DNA of 64,000 nucleotides from Clostridium felsineum DSM 794. GTDB taxonomy: Bacteria; Bacillota; Clostridia; Clostridiales; Clostridiaceae. The first letter of the stretch is position 1; each line of letters starts with the position of its first letter. A model generated the notes under the pieces. That model had not been told where the DNA came from. It was given only the letters and a program-made list of their open reading frames with translations, and did no database searches. The stretch covers positions 682,001 to 746,000 of the forward strand of contig NZ_CP096980.1 in assembly GCF_002006355.2 (NCBI RefSeq). The letters are read 5' to 3'. Of this stretch, positions 42,369-51,834 are shown piece after piece. The position numbers were made by a program, and so were the translations under genes.

Positions 42369-42412
42369 AGTGCTTAAAACTATTATAAGATAGTTTTAAA
42401 GCACTTTTTTAT
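42369..42412 (+). terminator. Terminator of glmU-prs
   Basis: AGTGCTTAAAACTAT pairs with ATAGTTTTAAAGCACT (one bulged A), followed by TTTTTT. Confidence 0.9.
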
Positions 42413-42463
42413 AATATAATAATCAATTTATTAAAATAACTTGTATTAAAGGGAAGATGTATT

Positions 42464-42500
42464 AGTTAACAATTTGTAACAATAGTGATTAAGTTAAAAA
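42464..42500 (+). promoter_or_regulatory. Direct repeats upstream of the response-regulator gene
   Basis: TTAACAATTTGTAACAATAG holds two TAACAAT copies at an 11-base period, and AAGTTAAA follows about two turns on. OmpR/PhoP-type regulators bind such direct repeats, so this may be an autoregulatory site. Confidence 0.35.
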
Positions 42501-42636
42501 AATGTGTTAAATTATTATATATAAGTATTATTTAAAAATATTATAAATACAATTAATTTTGATATAGATTTGAAGTTTAAGTTTCATTAGGAAAATAAAA
42601 ATGTTTGGTTTACATTTAATATATAGGAGGATTATT

Positions 42637-43323
42637 ATGGACAGTTCATTAGCTAAGGTTTTAATAGTAGATGATGATGAAAATATATGTGAAGTAATAA
42701 AGTTATATCTTGAAAGTAGTGGGTATGCTACAAAAATATCCAATGATGGGAAAAGTGCAGAGAGTGCGTTTGTAGAATATAAACCTGATATTGTACTGCT
42801 AGATATAATGCTTCCACAAGAAGATGGTATTGATGTTTTAAAATGGATAAGAAAAGCAGATAATACACCAGTTATAATGCTTACAGCTAAGGGTGAAACT
42901 TTTGATAAGGTTTTAACTTTGGAGCTAGGAGCTGATGATTACATAGTCAAACCTTTTGAGCCAAAAGAATTAGTTGCAAGAGTTAAAGCTGTTTTAAGAA
43001 GAGCTAATTCAGAAAATGTATCAAGCCAAGTGTTAAATTTTAATGGTCTGAGAATTGACATGGGTTCATATACAGTAATATACAACGATGAAGATGTAAA
43101 AATGCCACCAAAAGAATTTGAGCTTCTTTATTATCTTGCTAATAATAAAAATAAAGTTTTTACACGTGAACAACTTCTTTGTGAAGTATGGGGATATGAC
43201 TATCCTGGAGATTCAAGAACGGTAGATGTTCATGTAAAAAGACTTAGAGAAAAACTCCATGAAGGTAATGGATGGGATATTCAAACTGTTTGGGGTGTTG
43301 GATATAAATTTGAGGTGAAATAA
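42637..43323 (+). CDS. OmpR/PhoB-family response regulator
   Basis: 228 residues. A receiver domain (1-120) with D13/D14, phosphoacceptor D56 (VLLDIMLP), T in MLTAKG and K in VKPFEP, followed by the winged-helix DNA-binding domain (about 130-228: PKEFELLYYLANNKNKVFTREQLL, shown in part, then SRTVDVHVKRLREKL). ATG 42637 is 7 bases from AGGAGG; the frame from 42601 has no ribosome site. The stop is followed directly by the kinase ATG, so the two are translationally coupled. Similar to PhoP/YycF-like regulators; the target is unknown, and an HtrA-like gene downstream is a candidate. Confidence 0.92.
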   Translation: MDSSLAKVLIVDDDENICEVIKLYLESSGYATKISNDGKSAESAFVEYKPDIVLLDIMLPQEDGIDVLKWIRKADNTPVIMLTAKGETFDKVLTLELGADDYIVKPFEPKELVARVKAVLRRANSENVSSQVLNFNGLRIDMGSYTVIYNDEDVKMPPKEFELLYYLANNKNKVFTREQLLCEVWGYDYPGDSRTVDVHVKRLREKLHEGNGWDIQTVWGVGYKFEVK

Positions 43324-44751
43324 ATGAGAAAGGGAATTTTCTCAAAAATGATAGCAGCATATACGGGGATTATTGCAATAAGTTTCGTTATTACTTCAGC
43401 TGTATTATCATTTTGGTTTCAAAATTTTTATTTTTCCCAAAAAAGAAGTCAAATCACAACGGAAGCCAAATATGTTCAGGCGGTAGCATTTCAATACATA
43501 GAAGGAAATATGTCTGTACAAAGAGTTAATCAAACACTGAAAGAAGTTATGGCATATATAAATACAGATATAAAAGCCGATATAGTTGTTATGGATATGT
43601 ATGGATATGTTTATGCGGTTTCCAATCCCAAGTATGATTATTTAGTTGGGACACAGGTTAACACAAAGGATTTAAATGAAATTTCTAAAAATCAAGAAGC
43701 TATAGAAAAGACTGTTGATCACAGTGATGTGTTCAAGAAAGCTGTTAGACTATATGAAATACCTATGGTTTATAACAATTCTTTTGAAGGGGTTATAATG
43801 ATAGCTACTCCAGCAGCAGATGTAAAACATTCTGTTAATAGAGTATATCAAATAATATGGATTTCAGCTATACTTGCAATAATTTGTGCGTGCATTATAA
43901 TATATTATTTTTCACAAAGAATAATAATAAGTCCATTAAAGAAAATAAATGATGTTGCAAGAAAAATAGCTAAGGGTGAGGTTGAAAAAAGAGTTACAAT
44001 TGAATCTAATGATGAGATAGGGGAACTTGGCGAGTCTTTCAATTTCATGGCTGATGCTATTGAAAAAGCAGAGAATAACAGAAGAGAATTTATATCAAAT
44101 GTATCGCACGAAATACGTTCACCAATAACATCAATAAAAGGATTTATAGGTGGTATGCTTGACGGTGTAATTCCGAGAGAAAAAGAAAAATATTATTTAT
44201 CACTTACGTATGATGAAATAAATAGGCTTACTAGATTGGTTAATGATTTACTAGACCTATCATCTATAGAGGCCGGTCATTTAAAATTAAATTTGTCAAA
44301 AATTAATATAAATGAAATGATAAGGTTCACTGTTATTAAATTTGAAACTAAAATTAAAGAGAAAAACTTAAAGGTAGATGTTTGTTTTGATAATAATGAA
44401 TTGTATGTAATGGCAGACAAAGATAGGATGAGCCAAGTAGTTACTAATTTAATCGATAATGCTGTTAAATATGTATATAATGATGGTGAAATAAAAATAA
44501 GTACTAAAGAAAAATACAACAAAGCATATATATCAATATATAATAATGGACCTCAAATCCCTGAAGGAGATTTTAATCATATTTGGGACAGATTTTATAA
44601 ATCTGATAAAGCTAGAACTACAAAAATGAGTACAGGACTTGGACTTCCAATAGTGAGAAGTATACTTACAGAACATGGTCAAGATATAAATGTAGAAAAT
44701 AAAAAGGAAGGTGGAGTACAGTTTACCTTTACCTTGAAAATAGTCAAATAG
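43324..44751 (+). CDS. Membrane sensor histidine kinase
   Basis: 475 residues. First membrane segment about 10-30, an extracytoplasmic sensor of about 140 residues, second segment about 177-199, a HAMP domain (PLKKINDVARKIAKGEVEKRV), dimerisation domain with H262 (FISNVSHEIRSPITSIKGF) and an ATPase domain with N, G1 and G2 boxes (NLIDNAVKY, STGLGLPIV). All catalytic parts are intact. It starts right at the response-regulator stop. The signal is unknown; the sensor (DIVVMDMYGYVYAVSNP) looks like a PAS/Cache-type fold. Confidence 0.92.
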   Translation: MRKGIFSKMIAAYTGIIAISFVITSAVLSFWFQNFYFSQKRSQITTEAKYVQAVAFQYIEGNMSVQRVNQTLKEVMAYINTDIKADIVVMDMYGYVYAVSNPKYDYLVGTQVNTKDLNEISKNQEAIEKTVDHSDVFKKAVRLYEIPMVYNNSFEGVIMIATPAADVKHSVNRVYQIIWISAILAIICACIIIYYFSQRIIISPLKKINDVARKIAKGEVEKRVTIESNDEIGELGESFNFMADAIEKAENNRREFISNVSHEIRSPITSIKGFIGGMLDGVIPREKEKYYLSLTYDEINRLTRLVNDLLDLSSIEAGHLKLNLSKININEMIRFTVIKFETKIKEKNLKVDVCFDNNELYVMADKDRMSQVVTNLIDNAVKYVYNDGEIKISTKEKYNKAYISIYNNGPQIPEGDFNHIWDRFYKSDKARTTKMSTGLGLPIVRSILTEHGQDINVENKKEGGVQFTFTLKIVK

Positions 44752-44792
44752 GACGTGAAATCAATTTATCGAATTTATTACATTTTATTCAC

Positions 44793-44819
44793 AGTTAATT
44801 AAACAATTAACTATATAAT
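44793..44819 (+). promoter_or_regulatory. Dyad and -10 element upstream of the HtrA-like gene
   Basis: AGTTAATT (44793-44800) and AATTAACT (44805-44812) form an 8-bp dyad overlapping the spacer of a promoter whose TATAAT is at 44814-44819. The -35 is poor, as expected if an activator is needed. Confidence 0.45.
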
Positions 44820-44933
44820 ATTAGAGAAAACAATATGATGAGCGGAGGAAAATCTACTGAAAAATATAACTACAATATATTCGAGCTGGAAATGTTCTAC
44901 TACAATAAATAATTGTGTATGGGGGTGCACTAA

Positions 44934-46145
44934 TTGTTCAATAATAAAGATGAAATAAAGGATGTGTCCTTTAAAGAAGTTAATATGGATAGTTCTTTAA
45001 GGAACGAGGGAAATATTAATTTTAGAAGCAAGAATAAATTTAGATTAAACAGAATATTTAAGTTTATATCTTTTGTAACAATTTCTGCATTATCCGGTGC
45101 AATAACTGCTACGTATATTGTGAATACTAGATATTATGAATTAACTAAAAAAGGAGATACTCCTATGGTTCAAGAAAAAAAGTCTGTTATAGGAAGTAGT
45201 GGTGTCTCTACAAATTTAGTGAATAAAGTTTCTAAGGAGGTTGCGCCTTCAATAGTAGGGATAATAGATGCAGGAGCTCCAAATACTTCTGAAGGGCAGG
45301 TTGTAAGTTCGGGAATAATATTCAAATCTGATGGATATATAGTTACTAATTATCACTTAATAAATAAGAGCAATAAAATAATGGTGAGATTATCCTATGT
45401 AAAAGAAGTAAAAGATATAGAAGCCAAACTTATAGGATATGATATTGCATCAGATTTAGCAGTTATAAAAATAGATAGTCGTAATTTGCCTGTAGCAGTA
45501 TTAGGAAATTCCTCAGAGATTAAAGTTGGAGATTTGGCTATTGCTATAGGGACGTCCATAGGTGATGAATCAACTGGTGCAGTAACTGCAGGTGTAATAA
45601 GTGCAGTAGATAGAAATTTGAAATTCACCAATGATGTGAATGGTCAAACTTCAACATTTAAGGTAATACAAACGGATGCATCAATAAATCAAGATAATAG
45701 TGGCGGAGCCTTGTGTAATCAAAAAGGTGAAGTTATAGGAATAAATAGTTTTAAGATTAGTTCTGAGTACAATGCTGAGGGAACAGGTTTTGCAATATCT
45801 ATAAATCAAGCAAAAGATATAGTAAATCAAATAATGAAGAATGGAAAAGTCACAAAACCTTTTGTTGGTATAATTGGTAGAAATGTAAGGTTAAATCAAG
45901 AAGATTTTGCAAAAGGTGTTTATGTTAAAAAGGTAATTCCAGAGAGTGGAGCGGCTAAGGCTGGAATAAAACCCAATGATATAATATTAGAATTGAATGG
46001 GCAAAGAATATGTTCAGCGGATGATATAGGTAATTCAATCAGTGGCGATAAAATAGGAAATAAAGTATGGTGTGTAATTAACAGAAATGGTAAAATAATT
46101 AAACTTCAAATATTAGTAACCGAAAATATAAGTAGGGAAGATTAA
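44934..46145 (+). CDS. HtrA/DegP-like membrane-anchored serine protease with PDZ domain
   Basis: 403 residues. An N-terminal cytoplasmic tail, one membrane segment (about 37-58), a trypsin-like domain with H141 (IVTNYHLI), D174 (ASDLAVIKI) and S256 (DNSGGAL), and a C-terminal PDZ domain (about 305-395: GVYVKKVIPESGAAKAGI). The triad is complete, so it should degrade misfolded surface proteins outside the membrane. The motif differs from the usual GNSGGPL in having DNSGGAL. Start TTG 44934 follows GGGGGTG. It lies after the two-component genes, a common pairing for envelope-stress control. Confidence 0.9.
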   Translation: MFNNKDEIKDVSFKEVNMDSSLRNEGNINFRSKNKFRLNRIFKFISFVTISALSGAITATYIVNTRYYELTKKGDTPMVQEKKSVIGSSGVSTNLVNKVSKEVAPSIVGIIDAGAPNTSEGQVVSSGIIFKSDGYIVTNYHLINKSNKIMVRLSYVKEVKDIEAKLIGYDIASDLAVIKIDSRNLPVAVLGNSSEIKVGDLAIAIGTSIGDESTGAVTAGVISAVDRNLKFTNDVNGQTSTFKVIQTDASINQDNSGGALCNQKGEVIGINSFKISSEYNAEGTGFAISINQAKDIVNQIMKNGKVTKPFVGIIGRNVRLNQEDFAKGVYVKKVIPESGAAKAGIKPNDIILELNGQRICSADDIGNSISGDKIGNKVWCVINRNGKIIKLQILVTENISRED

Positions 46146-46177
46146 TAAAAAGTTAATTAGTATATATATGTCACTTT

Positions 46178-46224
46178 TAATTTATAATTTAAAGTTTTGT
46201 ATATAAGCTTTAAATTATAAATTA
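46178..46224. terminator. 17-bp perfect hairpin between the htrA-like and pth genes
   Basis: TAATTTATAATTTAAAG pairs perfectly with CTTTAAATTATAAATTA around 13 bases. It is AT-rich and the T-run after it is short, so it may be a weak terminator or a regulatory dyad just before the pth promoter. Confidence 0.55.
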
Positions 46225-46228
46225 ATTG

Positions 46229-46257
46229 TTGACAGTTTTTTTTATTATCTTCATAAT
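46229..46257 (+). promoter_or_regulatory. Sigma-A promoter of pth-mfd
   Basis: TTGACA (46229-46234) and CATAAT (46252-46257) are spaced by 17 bases. Confidence 0.75.
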
Positions 46258-46294
46258 ATAAGTATTGAAAATTTAAAGAAAGCAGTGATAATAA

Positions 46295-46858
46295 TTGTTT
46301 TTAATAGTAGGACTTGGTAACCCAGGTGTAAAGTATGAACATACAAGGCATAATATGGGGTTTGATTCCATTGAAAATATTAGTGTAAAGTATAATATAA
46401 GTTTAGATAAAAAAGGTTTTAAAGGATTGTATGGAAAAGGAGATATAAATGGTGAAAAAGTTATCTTACTTAAACCGTATACATATATGAATTTAAGTGG
46501 TGAAAGCGTGATTGAGGCAGCGAATTTTTACAAGATAAGCAAAGAGAATATCATTGTAATATATGATGATATAAGTCTTGATGTAGGGAAAATAAGAATA
46601 AGAACAAAGGGAAGTGCTGGAGGTCATAATGGAATAAAAAATATAGTATTACATTTAGCTTCTGATGAGTTTCCTAGGATAAAAGTAGGAGTTGGAGAAC
46701 CCGTAGGAGATCTTGTGAATTATGTATTAGGAAAGTTTAGTAATGACGAAAGAGACAAAATAGAAGATGTTCTAAATATAGTAACAGAGGCGGTTGAATG
46801 TATGGTGGCTAGTAGTGTAGAAAATGCTATGAATAAATTTAACGGCTTAAAGTTATAA
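46295..46858 (+). CDS. pth: Peptidyl-tRNA hydrolase
   Basis: 187 residues. Frees tRNA from peptidyl-tRNA that drops off ribosomes. The start MFLIVGLGNPGVKYEHTRHN carries the catalytic histidine H19, and KPYTYMNLSGESV, YDDISLDVGKIRIR and GSAGGHNGIKNI are standard. Start TTG 46295 (the initiating residue is Met) has only a weak Shine-Dalgarno (AGTGAT). mfd follows 19 bases downstream, as in Bacillus. Confidence 0.96.
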   Translation: MFLIVGLGNPGVKYEHTRHNMGFDSIENISVKYNISLDKKGFKGLYGKGDINGEKVILLKPYTYMNLSGESVIEAANFYKISKENIIVIYDDISLDVGKIRIRTKGSAGGHNGIKNIVLHLASDEFPRIKVGVGEPVGDLVNYVLGKFSNDERDKIEDVLNIVTEAVECMVASSVENAMNKFNGLKL

Positions 46859-46877
46859 TAATTTAAGAGGTGTTAAA

Positions 46878-49800
46878 ATGAGACTTGATGGGCTTATGCA
46901 TCCTCTGAAAAGTAGTAATAAATTTCAAGATGCTATTTATAAAGTAAGAAATGACAAATTTCCTATAGAATTGTCGGGAATTTCCGAATCTGGAAAAAGT
47001 TATTTAATAAGCGGGTTGTATGAAGAGTTAGACAACCCTTTTTTAGTGATTACAGATAGCGATTCAGAGGCTAAAAAAATATATGAAGATTTATTGTTTT
47101 ATACGCAAAATGTATATTATATTCCTACAAAGGAAGTAGTGTTTTATAATATATATGCTATATCTGGAGACTTAAGGTGGGAAAGATTAAAGGTTATAAG
47201 AAAAATGATGTCTAGAGGTAAAAAAATAATAGTAACTTCTGTTGAAAATTTAGCAGCAGTTTATTTACCTGTAGATTTATATAAAGAGTATACTTTTAAA
47301 CTTTCGTTAGGAGATATGATTGATTCTAAAGAAATTACAAGAAAGCTAGTTCAATGTGGATATGAACATGTTGAAAGTGTAGATGCTAAAGGGCAATTTT
47401 CTGTAAAGGGAGGAATAATAGATTTATATTCGCCTATATCAGATGTGCCTTATAGAGTTGAGCTTTTTGGAGATGAAATAGAATCTATAAGAAGTTTCAA
47501 TACTGAATCTCAAAGAAGTATAGAAAAGGTAAATAAGATAGAAATATTTCCAGCAAAGGAGATAATACTTACAGATGAAGCTTTAAGTAAGGGATATGAA
47601 GCTATTAAAAGTGAGCTTGAAAGTTCTTTAAGTAGGCTCAAAGGAAGTAATGAGGAAAGCTATACTAAGCTTAAAGCTACTATGGAATATAATCTTGAGG
47701 CTTTAAAAGAAAGATCAGGCTTTGAAACTATAGATACTTTTATTCCTTACTTCTATGATAATACATCTAGTTTTTTTGATTACCTAAAAAATGCATTTAT
47801 ATTTGTAGATAATTATGAACGCTGCAAAGGTAAAATAGAAAGTGTATATTATGAATTTGAGCAAAATTATGAAAATTTCCTAGAAAGAGGAGATATTCTT
47901 CCTAAGCAAGGAAATATAATTGTTCCTAAAGATAATATATATGAAACTTTAAAAAATGAAAAAAGAATAAATTTAGAGTCTATAGGAAAAAGTTCTAATA
48001 ATAATTCGAGTGAAGGAATCGTATTTGAGGAAATTACTCTTTTAAGTTATCAAGGACAAATGGATTTATTAATTAATGATATAAAAGCTTTAAAAGAGGA
48101 GAAGTATAGAACTGTAATATTATGTGGAACAAAATCAAAAGGTCAAAGACTTGTAGAAACACTTAGGGATAGAGGAATTGAAAGTGTATACAAAGATAGT
48201 ATTCTTAATGTAGATTATGGAGAAATCGTTATATCTCCAGGAAGTCAACTTAGAGGATTTAAATATCCTGAGTTTAGATTATGTGTTATTTCTGACAAGG
48301 AAATATTCGGAACTGCTAAAAAGAAAAAAGAGAAAAGAAAAAATAAAAAAGGTGTAGGAAAAATTAAGAGCTTTACAGAACTTAAACCGGGCGATTACAT
48401 TGTACATGTTAATCATGGTATAGGTGTATTTAAAGGAATAAAACAACTTGAGGTTCAAGGACATAAAAAGGATTATTTAGAATTGACATATGCAGTTGAT
48501 GATAAATTATATGTTCCTGTAGAGCAACTTGATTTGGTTCAGAAATATATAGGAAGTGAAGGCAAAACACCTAAGGTAAATAAGCTTGGAAGCAGTGAAT
48601 GGGTTAAGGCTAAAAATAAGGTTAGAAAGTCAATAAATGAAATAGCTGAGGAGCTTGTTAAATTATATGCAGTAAGGACAACTGTTAACGGTTTTAAGTA
48701 TTCTAAGGATACAGTATGGCAGAAACAATTTGAAGAGGAATTTCCTTATAATGAAACACAAGATCAACTTATTGCTATAGAAGATATAAAGAGTGATATG
48801 GAAAGCGGAAAAGTAATGGATAGACTTATATGCGGTGATGTTGGTTATGGTAAAACAGAAGTTGCTATAAGAGCCGCATTTAAAACAGTAATGGATGGAA
48901 AACAGGTAGCTTTTCTTGTACCAACAACTATCCTTGCAGAGCAGCATTATAATAACTTTCAAAAACGTTTTAAAGACTTTCCTGTGAAGGTAGATATGAT
49001 AAGTAGATTTAGAAGTCAAGCAGAGCAAAAGGTAACGCTTAAAGCTCTAAAAGAAGGAAATGTAGATATAATAATAGGTACTCATAGAATTTTAAATAAG
49101 GAGATTAACTTTAAAGATTTGGGACTTCTTATAATTGATGAGGAACAAAGATTTGGTGTTTCACATAAAGAAAAGCTTAAACAATTTAAGAAGAATGTAG
49201 ATGTTTTAACATTGTCAGCAACACCGATACCAAGAACTCTCCACATGTCTCTTACAGGAGTTAGAGATATAAGTGTAATTGAAACTCCGCCAGAAGAGAG
49301 ATATCCTGTACAAACTTATGTTGTTGAATATAATGATCAGCTGATAAGAGATGCAATAATGAGGGAACTTGGAAGAGGTGGTCAAGTATTCTTCGTATAT
49401 AATAAAGTAGAATCTATAAAAGAAATGGCATCTAATTTAAGTAAGCTTATTCCAGAGGCTAAGGTTGCAATAGCGCATGGTCAAATGTCTGAGAGAGAAC
49501 TGGAAAAAGTTATGATTGATTTTATGGAAGAAAAATACGATATATTATTATGTACAACAATAATAGAAACAGGAATTGATATTCAAAATGTAAATACTCT
49601 TATAATATATAATGCTGATAAGATGGGTCTTTCTCAGTTATATCAACTTAGGGGTAGAGTAGGAAGAACTAATAGAATGGCTTATGCTTATTTTACTTAT
49701 AAGAAAGATAAAATTTTAACAGAGGTTGCTGAAAAGAGACTTAAAGCAATCAAGGAATTCACTCAATTAGGTTCTGGTTTTAAAATCGCAATGAGAGATC

Positions 49801-50393
49801 TTGAAATAAGGGGTGCAGGAAATATAATGGGATCTGCTCAGCATGGACATATGGCCACAATAGGTTATGATTTATATTGTAGAATGCTAGAAGAAACCAT
49901 AAAAGAGATAAAGGGTGAAATGCAAAATGAACCTGTAGAAACCACAATAGATTTAAAAGTTGATGCATATATACCAAGTTCATATATTGATGATGAGACT
50001 TTAAAAATATCAATTTATAAAAAAATAGCAGCAATTGATTCATACGATGAGATGATAGATGTAAAAGAGGAACTTGAAGATAGATTCTCATCAATTCCTC
50101 AATCTGTAGAAAATCTTATGAAAATAGCTTATTTAAGAAGTGTTGGAAGGGAACTTGGAATTTTAGAGATAAAGGATAAAATAAATCAACTTGAACTTAA
50201 ATTTGAGGGGAACAATAGAATTAATAAAAATATGGTGAGTGGATTGCTTAAAGATTATGGTAAATTTATACTGTTTAAAATGGGAGAGAACCCCATTATT
50301 TTATATAATTTAAAGAGTGTAAAAAGAGAATCAATATTAGAAAAATTAGAAGAATTTTTAAAATATATGAAATCTCTAGTTGAAACAAATTAA
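46878..50393 (+). CDS. mfd: Mfd, transcription-repair coupling factor
   Basis: 1171 residues, normal for Mfd. It removes RNA polymerase stalled at DNA damage and recruits UvrA. The N-terminal UvrB-like part (LSGISESGKSYLISGLY), the CarD-like RNA-polymerase-interaction domain (GDYIVHVNHGIGVFKGI), the translocase motor with Walker A GDVGYGKT (about 653-660), DEEQ (about 752) and the C-terminal TRCF region (IPSSYIDDETLKISIYKKI) are in the usual order. Full length with no interruption. Confidence 0.97.
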   Translation: MRLDGLMHPLKSSNKFQDAIYKVRNDKFPIELSGISESGKSYLISGLYEELDNPFLVITDSDSEAKKIYEDLLFYTQNVYYIPTKEVVFYNIYAISGDLRWERLKVIRKMMSRGKKIIVTSVENLAAVYLPVDLYKEYTFKLSLGDMIDSKEITRKLVQCGYEHVESVDAKGQFSVKGGIIDLYSPISDVPYRVELFGDEIESIRSFNTESQRSIEKVNKIEIFPAKEIILTDEALSKGYEAIKSELESSLSRLKGSNEESYTKLKATMEYNLEALKERSGFETIDTFIPYFYDNTSSFFDYLKNAFIFVDNYERCKGKIESVYYEFEQNYENFLERGDILPKQGNIIVPKDNIYETLKNEKRINLESIGKSSNNNSSEGIVFEEITLLSYQGQMDLLINDIKALKEEKYRTVILCGTKSKGQRLVETLRDRGIESVYKDSILNVDYGEIVISPGSQLRGFKYPEFRLCVISDKEIFGTAKKKKEKRKNKKGVGKIKSFTELKPGDYIVHVNHGIGVFKGIKQLEVQGHKKDYLELTYAVDDKLYVPVEQLDLVQKYIGSEGKTPKVNKLGSSEWVKAKNKVRKSINEIAEELVKLYAVRTTVNGFKYSKDTVWQKQFEEEFPYNETQDQLIAIEDIKSDMESGKVMDRLICGDVGYGKTEVAIRAAFKTVMDGKQVAFLVPTTILAEQHYNNFQKRFKDFPVKVDMISRFRSQAEQKVTLKALKEGNVDIIIGTHRILNKEINFKDLGLLIIDEEQRFGVSHKEKLKQFKKNVDVLTLSATPIPRTLHMSLTGVRDISVIETPPEERYPVQTYVVEYNDQLIRDAIMRELGRGGQVFFVYNKVESIKEMASNLSKLIPEAKVAIAHGQMSERELEKVMIDFMEEKYDILLCTTIIETGIDIQNVNTLIIYNADKMGLSQLYQLRGRVGRTNRMAYAYFTYKKDKILTEVAEKRLKAIKEFTQLGSGFKIAMRDLEIRGAGNIMGSAQHGHMATIGYDLYCRMLEETIKEIKGEMQNEPVETTIDLKVDAYIPSSYIDDETLKISIYKKIAAIDSYDEMIDVKEELEDRFSSIPQSVENLMKIAYLRSVGRELGILEIKDKINQLELKFEGNNRINKNMVSGLLKDYGKFILFKMGENPIILYNLKSVKRESILEKLEEFLKYMKSLVETN

Positions 50394-50615
50394 ATTTATG
50401 GTAAAATTATAACTATAAGTTATAAAACAATGAAAACTTTAAATGGCTTATAAGCTTATTTGTGAAAATAATAAAAGTTAAACAAATAAGTTTACAATTA
50501 AATGTAGGCATATGGGTAATGCATTTAAATTATGGATGAAGGCTTTGGTGTACATGCATAATAAAATACAACCGAGAAACCTATAAAAAACAAATATAAG
50601 AAGCGGGGTATAAAA

Positions 50616-51617
50616 ATGAAAAGCGCAAAACAAATGGCTACTGCACTTTTAGTGGGTATGTTTACTTTTTCTGCTGTAGGATGCAGTATGGTAGAAAAAA
50701 GACCTGATGTTGTAAATGCAAAGGTAGTTGCAACAATTTATGGAGATCAAAACATAACTAGGGGAGATATCGATAATTTATCAAAGGGTGTTGTGGCACA
50801 ACTAAAAACTCAGTATGGAGATAGTTACGACAAAAATGAAGAAGCAGTTTCTGCATTAAAGAAGGAAAAGGAACAAATACTTACGAGCCTTATTGATCAA
50901 AAAATATTTTTAAAGAAGGCAAAAGACAAAAAAATAACATTGACTAAAGACGAGATGAAAACAAATGTAGATGATGTATATAATCAATATAAACAACAAT
51001 ATAAGACAGAAAGTGAATTTAAGAGTCAATTATCACAATATGGTTATACTGTTGCTCAGTTTAAAGAGCAGTTAAAGAATAGAGCTATTTGCGATAAGTT
51101 AATACAACAAGTAGTAAAAGATGCTAAGGTATCTGACGAGGAAGCTCAAAAATATTATGATTCTCATAAGAATTCATATACACAAAGTCCTAATACAATA
51201 CATTTAGCACACATTTTAGTTAAGACAGAAAGTGAAGCAAAGAAAGCTAAAGCTAGAATTGATAAAGGAGAAGACTTTGGAGCAGTAGCAAAAGCAGTAT
51301 CAACAGATGGTTCTAAAGATAAAGGTGGAGACTTAGGAGATATACAAGAAAACGACAGTAATTATGATAAGACATTTATGAAAGCAGCTTTGAAATTAAA
51401 AGATAATGAAGTTAGTAGTCCTGTACACACTCAATTTGGATGGCATGTAATAAAATGTATAAAGAGAACACAATATCCGCCTAAAGATTTTAATAGTGTT
51501 AAAGATGAAATTAAGCAAACGCTTTTAAATACTAAACAAAAAAATTTGTATCAAAAGACATTAAAGAAATGGGAAAGCGAAGCTAATATTCAGAAAAACG
51601 AAAAAAACCTTATGTAA
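50616..51617 (+). CDS. prsA: PrsA-type foldase lipoprotein (parvulin peptidyl-prolyl isomerase)
   Basis: 333 residues. Lipoprotein signal with SAVGC (cysteine 23), a helical N-terminal part with SurA-like helices (LTSLIDQKIFLKKAKDKKI), and a parvulin domain (about 190-285: NTIHLAHILVKTESEAKKA, GGDLGDI, SPVHTQFGWHVIKC). It is anchored on the outside and helps exported proteins fold. ATG 50616 has AAGCGGGG upstream. The 222-base gap before it contains an 8-9 bp AT-rich stem (50455-50490, CTTATTTGT/ACAAATAAG), a weak candidate terminator for mfd, and nothing else I could assign. Confidence 0.9.
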   Translation: MKSAKQMATALLVGMFTFSAVGCSMVEKRPDVVNAKVVATIYGDQNITRGDIDNLSKGVVAQLKTQYGDSYDKNEEAVSALKKEKEQILTSLIDQKIFLKKAKDKKITLTKDEMKTNVDDVYNQYKQQYKTESEFKSQLSQYGYTVAQFKEQLKNRAICDKLIQQVVKDAKVSDEEAQKYYDSHKNSYTQSPNTIHLAHILVKTESEAKKAKARIDKGEDFGAVAKAVSTDGSKDKGGDLGDIQENDSNYDKTFMKAALKLKDNEVSSPVHTQFGWHVIKCIKRTQYPPKDFNSVKDEIKQTLLNTKQKNLYQKTLKKWESEANIQKNEKNLM

Positions 51618-51639
51618 TGCAAACAAAAAGGTATAAATA

Positions 51640-51720
51640 AAAAATGAGGAAATTGAATTTTTCACAAGTAAAAATTAAGATGTTTTTACATTGTGAAAGA
51701 AGAAATTTCCTCATTTTTTT
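51640..51720 (+). terminator. Long two-part terminator after prsA
   Basis: AAAATGAGGAAATT pairs with AATTTCCTCATTTT. An inner stem TTTCACAAGTAAAAA pairs with TTTTTACATTGTGAAA (one bulge). A T-run follows. Unusually long for a terminator. Confidence 0.85.
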
Positions 51721-51759
51721 ATTTACTTCTGTGTTCTGCAAAAATAAATGAACATATAT

Positions 51760-51789
51760 GCATAAAATTTCAAAATAAGTTGGATACTA
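51760..51789 (+). promoter_or_regulatory. Probable sigma-G promoter of spoVT
   Basis: GCATA (51760-51764), 18 bases, then GATACTA (51783-51789) fits the Bacillus sigma-G pattern (GHATR-N18-CATWHTA) with one mismatch. spoVT is a sigma-G gene in Bacillus. Confidence 0.55.
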
Positions 51790-51834
51790 TAAGTGTAAAA
51801 ATATTTTACATAAACTTAGGAGGGAATAATATTA

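Noticed and set aside
44835..44912. 25-codon frame before the HtrA-like gene (MMSGGKSTEK...)
   Set aside because: No Shine-Dalgarno at the right distance and no recognisable feature; the GGAGG lies inside the frame.
50500..50615. Possible riboswitch in the prsA leader
   Set aside because: I tried to fit known riboswitch cores (c-di-GMP, preQ1, T-box) and found no match; only short unconvincing pairings.
51693..51834. N-terminal extension of spoVT
   Set aside because: It runs through the prsA terminator, and SpoVT homologues begin at the MKATGIVRR start at 51835.
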